Source of the DNA: Bacteroidota bacterium
GTDB lineage: Bacteria; Bacteroidota; Bacteroidia; Flavobacteriales_F; PHOS-HE28
Direction: 5' to 3'
NCBI GenBank assembly: GCA_023412755.1
Contig: JAEZCB010000127.1
Span: 1-5,033, forward strand
Length of the DNA stretch: 5,033 bases
Within the stretch, counting starts at the first letter, position 1. Every line of letters starts with the position of its first letter. The notes beneath the pieces are model-generated. The model saw nothing but the letters and a program-made list of their open reading frames with translations. It was not told the DNA's origin and searched no databases. A program made the position numbers and the translations under genes. This document shows, one piece after another, positions 1-3,986 of this stretch.

Positions 1-52
1 AGTCATGAGGGCGAGTCATGAGGGCGAGTCATGAGGGCGAGTGGTGAGCGGG
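1..52. repeat. Tandem 13-bp GAGT-rich repeat, left arm of an inverted-repeat pair
   Basis: Three exact copies of the 13-mer AGTCATGAGGGCG (1-13, 14-26, 27-39) are followed by a degenerate fourth unit (40-52, AGTGGTGAGCGGG). The array touches the window edge, so its true left end is unknown. Its reverse complement resembles the ACTC-rich block at 511-577 on the other side of the four-helix-bundle gene; for example 25-50 matches 511-536 at 20 of 26 positions when reverse-complemented. The array is therefore read as one arm of a long imperfect inverted repeat as well as a tandem array. It is probably non-coding. Confidence 0.85.
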
Positions 53-62
53 TGCCTTCAAT

Positions 63-86
63 AAAGAAAAGCCATGGCCGTTCTTT
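63..86. promoter_or_regulatory. Near-palindrome upstream of the four-helix-bundle gene, possible operator
   Basis: The outer halves AAAGAA (63-68) and TTCTTT (81-86) are exact reverse complements and flank the perfect 8-bp palindrome GCCATGGC (71-78). Overall 20 of 24 positions obey dyad symmetry, with mismatches only at 69/80 and 70/79. The element ends 17 bp before the ATG at 104. Symmetry with no hairpin loop suits a dimeric DNA-binding protein better than an RNA structure. That it is an operator is inference; no regulator is identified. Confidence 0.3.
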
Positions 87-103
87 CCACTTAGCTTACT
101 CAA

Positions 104-457
104 ATGAACACACATGGTTTCGAAAACTCTCTGGCATGGCAGCGCGCAATGGACCTCAACGTACTGATCGACGAGGTCCTTGCCGAATTTCGCAATTGGG
201 CATTCAGGGATCAATTATTCAAGGCTTCTCTATCCATCTGTAATAACCTCGCAGAAGGCTATGATATGCCTACCACTGCGCACCAACTAAAGTACCTATG
301 GATCGCCAAGGGATCGTGTAATGAGGTTTGCTCCATGCTCCTGCTGGCGCGACGGCGCGAATATTTCCCTGCGGAACTGACCGATCGGATGCTCTCTCTT
401 CAGGATGAAGCCAGCCGCTTGATCAGATCCTACATCAAAAAGCTGCATGTCCAATGA
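104..457 (+). CDS. Four-helix bundle protein (23S rRNA intervening-sequence protein family)
   Basis: This 117-residue protein matches the small all-helical family of 23S rRNA intervening-sequence proteins (S23/IVP type) in length and motifs. Visible family features are an aromatic N-terminal patch F6...AWQRA (11-15), the hallmark SICNNLAEG (44-52, family form S-I-x-x-N-I-A-E-G) and IAKGSCNEV (67-75, family form i-A-x-G-S-x-x-E). The rest is amphipathic helix. There is no signal peptide or membrane segment, so it is probably cytoplasmic. The family was first seen encoded inside intervening sequences of 23S rRNA; most members are free-standing and their biochemical role is not settled. No 23S sequence surrounds this copy. 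It is bracketed by complementary repeat arms (1-52 and 511-577), suggesting it moves or moved as a unit. The start at 104 gives the usual family N-terminus; no clear Shine-Dalgarno precedes it. Family assignment is confident, function is not. Confidence 0.85.
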   Translation: MNTHGFENSLAWQRAMDLNVLIDEVLAEFRNWAFRDQLFKASLSICNNLAEGYDMPTTAHQLKYLWIAKGSCNEVCSMLLLARRREYFPAELTDRMLSLQDEASRLIRSYIKKLHVQ

Positions 458-510
458 AAAAGGGATCCAGCATTCCATGTGCGGTTCAAACTCGCCACCA
501 CCTTAAATCC

Positions 511-577
511 CGTTCACTACTCGCACACATAACTCCTTGCCGCGTTCACTCCCACTCGCAACTCGCACTCACGACTC
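511..577. repeat. ACTC-rich repeat block, right arm of the inverted-repeat pair
   Basis: The block has two related direct units, each opening with CGTTCACT (511-518 and 543-550) and continuing into ACTCGCA motifs; ACTCGCA is doubled at 554-567. It ends in ACTCGCACTCACGACTC (561-577), which matches the reverse complement of left-arm positions 13-29 (and 26-42) at 15 of 17 bases. Positions 511-536 match the reverse complement of 25-50 at 20 of 26. The block lies between the four-helix-bundle gene and the L21 promoter, ending 13 bp before the -33 box. The rest of the gap at 458-510 shows no terminator or gene. Confidence 0.75.
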
Positions 578-590
578 TTTTGAACCAGAG

Positions 591-621
591 TTTGTCAGTT
601 GGGTAAGATCACTTACATTTG
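591..621 (+). promoter_or_regulatory. Bacteroidota-type promoter for rplU-rpmA
   Basis: TTTG at 591-594 and TACATTTG at 614-621 are separated by exactly 19 bp, a full match to the TTTG-N19-TAnnTTTG consensus recognised by the primary sigma factor of Bacteroidota. It lies 21 bp upstream of the rplU start codon at 643, implying a leader of only about 15 nt. It should drive the L21-L27 operon. The start site has not been mapped; the assignment rests on motif and position. Confidence 0.75.
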
Positions 622-642
622 CAGCCCATTTCCGGAAAGACC

Positions 643-1170
643 ATGTACGCCATTGTCGATATCGCTGGCCAGCAGTTCAAGGTGAGCAAGGACCAGAAGT
701 TGAAAGTGCACCGCCTCGAAGCCGAGGAGGGCAAGCATGTGGAGATCGGCCGTGTGCTCATGGTGAACGATGGAAAGACCGTTACCGTAGGCACTCCTGT
801 TGTGGATGGTTTCCGTATCGCCGCCAAGGTGATGGGCCACACCAAGGGGGATAAGGTGTTGGTCTTCAAGAAAAAGCGCCGTAAGGGCTACCAGAAGCTG
901 AACGGCCACCGCCAGCAGCTCACCGAACTCTGGATCGAAGCCATCCTGGGCAAAGGCGAGAAGTTCGATGCCTCCAAGAGCACCGCACCGCAACCCAAGG
1001 CCAGGGTGGACACCACCGCCAAAGTGAAAAAAGCGGCCCCAAAAGCGGTGGCCACTGAGAAGAAGGCACCCGCAAAGAAGGCCGCTCCGAAGAAGGAGAC
1101 CACCGCGAAGAAAGCAGCTCCGAAAAAGGCGGCGGCGAAAAAGGCCACCCCGAAGAAGGATCGCAAGTAA
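643..1170 (+). CDS. rplU: 50S ribosomal protein L21 with long Lys/Ala/Pro-rich C-terminal tail
   Basis: L21 binds 23S rRNA in the large ribosomal subunit. Residues 1-103 form the conserved core: it opens MYAIVDIAGQQFKV, carries the central GTPVVDG (50-56), and has the signature K-K-R-R-K-G-Y-Q-K-L-N-G-H-R-Q at 77-91. Residues 104-175 are a low-complexity basic extension rich in KKAAPKK-type repeats, making the protein (175 residues) much longer than the roughly 100-residue bacterial norm; similar tails occur on L21 of some Bacteroidota. The tail is probably disordered and RNA-binding (inference). The ATG at 643 is chosen because family members begin MYAI; an in-frame TTG at 619 overlaps the promoter box and is unlikely. 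Only a weak GGAAAGA (634-640) precedes the ATG. It is followed 47 bp later by rpmA, the usual partner. Confidence 0.97.
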   Translation: MYAIVDIAGQQFKVSKDQKLKVHRLEAEEGKHVEIGRVLMVNDGKTVTVGTPVVDGFRIAAKVMGHTKGDKVLVFKKKRRKGYQKLNGHRQQLTELWIEAILGKGEKFDASKSTAPQPKARVDTTAKVKKAAPKAVATEKKAPAKKAAPKKETTAKKAAPKKAAAKKATPKKDRK

Positions 1171-1217
1171 GGCGGAGCTAAGAACGATCAAGAACAGCAC
1201 TCAAGACCATCTGAGCC

Positions 1218-1481
1218 ATGGCACACAAGAAAGGTGAAGGCAGTACCAGGAACGGCCGCGAATCGCACAGCAAGCGCCTTGGCGTTAAGCTCTTCGGTGG
1301 CCAGCAGGCCATCGCGGGCAACATCATCGTGCGCCAGCGTGGCACCAAGCACCACCCCGGTAAGAATGTGGGCATTGGTGTGGACCATACCCTTTTCGCC
1401 ACCGCCGATGGCGTGGTCGTATTTCAAAAGAAGCGCGGCGACCGCAGCGTGGTCAGCGTGCTTCCTGCCGAGCAGGCGTAA
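1218..1481 (+). CDS. rpmA: 50S ribosomal protein L27
   Basis: This 87-residue protein is a full-length L27, the large-subunit protein whose N-terminus reaches toward the peptidyl-transferase centre. It opens MAHKKGEGSTRNGRES and continues through RLGVKLFGGQ, GNIIVRQRGTKHHPG and GVDHTLFA, all family hallmarks. The mature-type N-terminus starts directly at Ala-His-Lys-Lys, without the cleaved leader found in Firmicutes. It lies 47 bp after rplU with no terminator between them and is followed by a strong terminator, so the two genes form a classic rplU-rpmA operon read from the promoter at 591-621. Confidence 0.98.
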   Translation: MAHKKGEGSTRNGRESHSKRLGVKLFGGQQAIAGNIIVRQRGTKHHPGKNVGIGVDHTLFATADGVVVFQKKRGDRSVVSVLPAEQA

Positions 1482-1499
1482 GCATTTTGAACAGATCAC

Positions 1500-1538
1500 A
1501 AGCCCCGCACTGGCGACAGTGGCGGGGCTTTCTCTTTT
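1500..1538 (+). terminator. Rho-independent terminator of the rplU-rpmA operon
   Basis: The GC-rich arm AGCCCCGC (1501-1508) pairs with GCGGGGCT (1522-1529), and A1500 pairs with T1530. The stem is extended inward by ACTG (1509-1512) with CAGT (1517-1520) and closed by a GCGA tetraloop (1513-1516, GNRA type); G1521 is a single bulge. The pyrimidine tract TTCTCTTTT (1530-1538) follows. It begins 18 bp after the rpmA stop. Confidence 0.9.
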
Positions 1539-1589
1539 GTTAGCATGCTCGAACCAGCTACCATGACAGATAATAAGCCATCACCCCCT

Positions 1590-1597
1590 TACTTTCG
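1590..1597 (+). promoter_or_regulatory. Possible -7 box for the secreted-protein gene
   Basis: TACTTTCG matches the Bacteroidota -7 consensus TAnnTTTG at all fixed positions except one (C for the third T) and lies 18 bp before the ATG at 1616. This distance resembles the rplU arrangement. No convincing TTTG is seen 19-21 bp upstream, so it is a weak candidate. A promoter is expected here because a strong terminator precedes the gene. Confidence 0.4.
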
Positions 1598-1615
1598 CCC
1601 TCAGATCCGTCACAT

Positions 1616-2230
1616 ATGCTACGAAAACTACTCCTGCTCAACTTGCTGTTCACCGTGGCCTTCTCAGTAAGCGCTCAACTGGAGAACACCACATGGTCGG
1701 TCTCATTCGGCAGCACATTCCTAGCCAACGTCCAATTTGGCGATGATGGTCTCATGTCCGTGGATGCAGGCGAAGGCCAGTTCGTCGCCATTGCCAACTA
1801 TACGGTGACCGGGAATACATTGACCGTCACTGATCTGGAAGGCAGCGACTGCATGGATACGGGTACGTACACCTTCACGATCGAGGGCGATCTGTTGATC
1901 TTCACTCTGGTGGAGGACCCCTGTCCGGATCGCCCCAGCCTTTTCACCATGTTCACCTGGACCGAACTCTCCACCGGCATTTCGAACTCCAGTTCGGGAA
2001 CACGCTTCTCACTGTATCCCAATCCTTCCAGCGGGACCTTATTCGTTGAACATGGATCGGAGGCCGCAGGCAACATCCGGATCATGGATCCAAGTGGCCG
2101 GATCGTACACACCAGCCGTACAAGCGGAGAGCGCACGGTGATCGACCTAGCCTCTTTGGCGAAAGGAATGTACGTGCTCGAGTTGAGGAACGTGAACGGC
2201 AGCAGCGTGCGCCAATTCATCCTGGATTAA
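1616..2230 (+). CDS. Small secreted protein with type IX secretion sorting domain
   Basis: This 204-residue protein has three parts. Residues 1-20 are a Sec signal peptide: basic MLRK, a Leu-rich core, then SVSA with predicted cleavage before Q21. Residues 21 to about 125 look like a small beta-rich domain with alternating W/F/Y strands, the motif GTYTFTIEGDLLIFTL (83-98) and two cysteines, C79 and C103 (in DPCPDR), that could form a disulfide. This pattern recalls lipocalin-like domains but no family can be named firmly. Residues 131-204 are a T9SS type A C-terminal sorting domain: FSLYPNPSSGTLFV, a central IRIMDPSGR, DLASLAKGMYVLEL and the basic end VRQFILD. The protein is expected to cross the inner membrane by Sec and the outer membrane by T9SS, ending on the surface or outside the cell. 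It appears monocistronic between a terminator and a hairpin. The role of the middle domain is unknown. Confidence 0.88.
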   Translation: MLRKLLLLNLLFTVAFSVSAQLENTTWSVSFGSTFLANVQFGDDGLMSVDAGEGQFVAIANYTVTGNTLTVTDLEGSDCMDTGTYTFTIEGDLLIFTLVEDPCPDRPSLFTMFTWTELSTGISNSSSGTRFSLYPNPSSGTLFVEHGSEAAGNIRIMDPSGRIVHTSRTSGERTVIDLASLAKGMYVLELRNVNGSSVRQFILD

Positions 2231-2243
2231 GGACCACCTCTTT

Positions 2244-2287
2244 CGGAACAGCCCTTGTCACTCCCAGCAGTGGCAAGGGCTGTTCCG
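2244..2287. terminator. Long perfect hairpin after the secreted-protein gene, probable terminator
   Basis: CGGAACAGCCCTTG (2244-2257) pairs perfectly with CAAGGGCTGTTCCG (2274-2287). The stem continues inward through a T-G wobble (2258/2273) and CACT/AGTG (2259-2262 with 2269-2272), closing a 6-nt loop. This 19-pair stem begins 13 bp after the stop at 2230. No good U-tract follows on either strand, so it is not a textbook intrinsic terminator. It may terminate transcription, stabilise the 3' end of the mRNA, or be a dispersed palindromic repeat. Confidence 0.6.
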
Positions 2288-2341
2288 TTCCTGGCCCTTG
2301 GGACATGAAGAACACCTGGCATCGGGTAGTATCTTGTAAGC

Positions 2342-2803
2342 ATGCGTAGCGCCCGCCTAATGAACCGCCGAACCGGCTCGGAGATCCTTTTCGATCCATC
2401 CAGCATAGGGATCATGCTGGTACCAAGGCCTTTTGTGGAGGAGCACCCCCACGTATTGATCGAATTGCATGGTATCGACCTGAAGGACCACAGCCACACC
2501 TGCCCCGAATGCCGTGAGTTGCTTGCCGATCTGGGAACGCCAACGATGGATTGGTACATCGACGTGGATGATAAAGTGTACCGGTTGGACCTTCAACTGG
2601 CGGGCCGCAGCCGAAAACATTCCGATCCGGAATTCGATCTTGGTGATTTCTTCCATGATGGCCTCTTGAAACTGCGGATCGACACCGATACGATCAAAGG
2701 CCTGGAGGTGGAGCTGCAGCGGAACGTGGAGGCGGAGAATTACGAACATTGCTCTTACCTGCGTGATCGAATACGCCAACTAAAGGCCGCGGATGAGAGC
2801 TGA
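2342..2803 (+). CDS. Uncharacterised protein with C-terminal UVR motif
   Basis: This 153-residue cytoplasmic protein is not recognised as a named family. Its C-terminus (about 117-149) matches the UVR motif, the helical hairpin first described in UvrB and UvrC and also found in McsA and Clp-type proteins: a Leu at the start, A-E-N-Y-E (131-135), then L-R-D-R-I-R-Q-L (140-147). The UVR motif normally mediates protein-protein contact. Earlier there is a single CPEC (54-57) preceded by HSH (50-52), a possible half zinc site or redox pair. The region 66-115 is acidic and probably folded. It lacks the nuclease and helicase parts of UvrC and UvrB, so it is not a repair enzyme itself. Starts at 2342 and 2360 are both possible; neither has a clear ribosome binding site. 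A weak TATCTTG at 2330-2336 lies too close to 2342 for a normal leader. The peptidase gene follows after about 50 bp. Confidence 0.7.
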   Translation: MRSARLMNRRTGSEILFDPSSIGIMLVPRPFVEEHPHVLIELHGIDLKDHSHTCPECRELLADLGTPTMDWYIDVDDKVYRLDLQLAGRSRKHSDPEFDLGDFFHDGLLKLRIDTDTIKGLEVELQRNVEAENYEHCSYLRDRIRQLKAADES

Positions 2804-2854
2804 TCCTGTCACTTTTCAAGCGGTGGATCGTCCCATGGAAGGTTGTATCCATCA

Positions 2855-3769
2855 ATGCGCACAATTCCACTTTACCCAACGCTGCTATTGAGCCTCGGCC
2901 TGAATGCCATGCAAGCCGATACCAGCCGCCTCCACCGCGATGTGGAATTCCTTACCACAATCCAGCCTGCACGCGACCACCTCCATGTGGGATCGCTGGA
3001 GAAGGCCGCCGCGTACATCGAGGAGCAGTTCCGACACGCGGGTGCTGAGCCGGTGAGACAGGCTTGGCAGGCCGGCGGCAACACTTATCATAACATCATC
3101 GCCACATACAACCCACAGGGAAAACTGACGCTGGTGCTCGGTGCCCATTACGATGTGGCCGGCGATCAACCCGGTGCTGATGACAACGCCAGCGGTGTGG
3201 CCGGCCTGCTGGAGATCGCCCGCATGCTTTTCACCCAAAAACCGCCGTTGGAATACCGCATCGAATTTGTGGCCTATTGCCTGGAAGAACCGCCGTATTT
3301 CGGCACCGACCTCATGGGCAGCTACATCCATGCGAAGTCGTTGAAGGATGCCAATACCGATGTGATCGGCATGATCTCCCTGGAGATGATCGGCTACTTC
3401 TCAGATGAGCCGGAGTCGCAACCCTTTCCTGATCCGGAGCTGGCGAAAATCTATCCCCATACCGCGAATTTCATCATCGTTGTCGGCGTGGAAGAGCACG
3501 CTGCTTTCGCTGGGCAAGTGCATCAATTGATGAAGAAGGACGCTTCGATCGATACGCAGTTGATCGTCTTTCCGGTCAAGGAGGGACTGGCTGGCCTCTC
3601 CGATCAACGGAGCTACTGGCGGTTCGGCTGGCCAGCGCTAATGGTGAATGATACGGCCTTTATCCGTAACCACAATTACCACACAAAGGGCGATACCATA
3701 GACACGCTGGACTTCCCGAAAATGGCGGCGGTGGTGGATGGAGTGTATCGGGCGGTGGTGGGAATGTGA
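2855..3769 (+). CDS. Exported M28-family zinc aminopeptidase
   Basis: This 304-residue protein is a metallopeptidase of family M28, which uses two zinc ions to remove N-terminal residues from peptides. Candidate ligands appear in family order: H98 in GAHYD (96-100), bridging D109 in GADDNASGVAGLLE (107-120), catalytic base E144 and ligand E145 in CLEEPP (142-147), E177 in SLEMIGY (175-181), and H276 in HNYHTKGDT (273-281). E177 stands where many M28 enzymes have Asp, but the LEMIGY form is, as I recall, common in one M28 branch. Residues 1-21 resemble a signal peptide (MRT, hydrophobic core, A-M-Q-A before D22), so it is probably periplasmic or lipid-free exported. No T9SS domain or PA insert is present. 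ATG 2855 is chosen over an in-frame TTG at 2843 because it gives the better signal peptide. Substrate specificity cannot be read from the sequence. It may be cotranscribed with the UVR-motif gene. Confidence 0.9.
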   Translation: MRTIPLYPTLLLSLGLNAMQADTSRLHRDVEFLTTIQPARDHLHVGSLEKAAAYIEEQFRHAGAEPVRQAWQAGGNTYHNIIATYNPQGKLTLVLGAHYDVAGDQPGADDNASGVAGLLEIARMLFTQKPPLEYRIEFVAYCLEEPPYFGTDLMGSYIHAKSLKDANTDVIGMISLEMIGYFSDEPESQPFPDPELAKIYPHTANFIIVVGVEEHAAFAGQVHQLMKKDASIDTQLIVFPVKEGLAGLSDQRSYWRFGWPALMVNDTAFIRNHNYHTKGDTIDTLDFPKMAAVVDGVYRAVVGM

Positions 3770-3884
3770 TGTGGTGCGGTCCTGTGACCCGTCTGCATTG
3801 CGTGAACAAGCAGCTCGCGATGGACCGCTACCTGCGTGACCCAGGTTCCTGTCATTAGCTTGATCGGAAGGCCGGTCAGCTCAA

Positions 3885-3950
3885 GGATGTGGCATGTACT
3901 AACTTCCACATCCGGCAAAGGGTGACGGCGATCCGGATAGGCTGGTCACC
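3885..3950. other. Two short inverted repeats in the 217-bp gap before the fusion gene
   Basis: The gap at 3770-3986 has no credible gene. It holds GGATGTGG (3885-3892) with CCACATCC (3906-3913), an 8-bp stem with a 13-nt loop. Eight bases later comes GGTGAC (3921-3926) with GTCACC (3945-3950), whose loop contains the palindrome ATCCGGAT (3931-3938). The second repeat ends 36 bp before the start at 3987. They could be operators or leader hairpins for the fusion gene, or a weak terminator for the peptidase gene; there is no U-tract. No recognisable promoter box was found. Confidence 0.3.
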
Positions 3951-3986
3951 AGTTCATTGAAGCATGTAAAATACTGGGGCAGCAGC

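Noticed and set aside
1..52. CRISPR array
   Set aside because: The 13-bp units are head-to-tail with no spacers, and no cas genes are visible.
31..243. Open frame overlapping the repeat array and the start of the four-helix-bundle gene
   Set aside because: It begins inside the tandem repeat, has no recognisable domain and overlaps a well-supported gene in another frame.
104..457. A true intervening sequence inside a 23S rRNA gene
   Set aside because: The neighbours are ribosomal protein genes and non-coding repeats; no rRNA sequence flanks the gene.
619..642. TTG at 619 as the start of L21
   Set aside because: It lies within the -7 promoter box, so it would precede the transcript, and it adds eight residues not found at the conserved MYAI start.
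537..854. Plus-strand open frame overlapping the repeat arm, promoter and rplU
   Set aside because: It crosses the promoter and runs out of frame through L21; it has no family features.
613..1200. Long minus-strand open frame opposite rplU
   Set aside because: It is the antisense shadow of the L21 gene; its Leu/Phe/Gly/Arg-rich sequence follows from the Lys/Ala codons on the other strand.
2843..2854. TTG at 2843 as the start of the M28 peptidase
   Set aside because: The ATG at 2855 gives a cleaner signal peptide; the four extra residues match nothing in the family.
3676..3918. Minus-strand open frame across the end of the peptidase gene and the gap
   Set aside because: It overlaps the well-supported M28 gene for about a third of its length, has no recognisable motif and no promoter.
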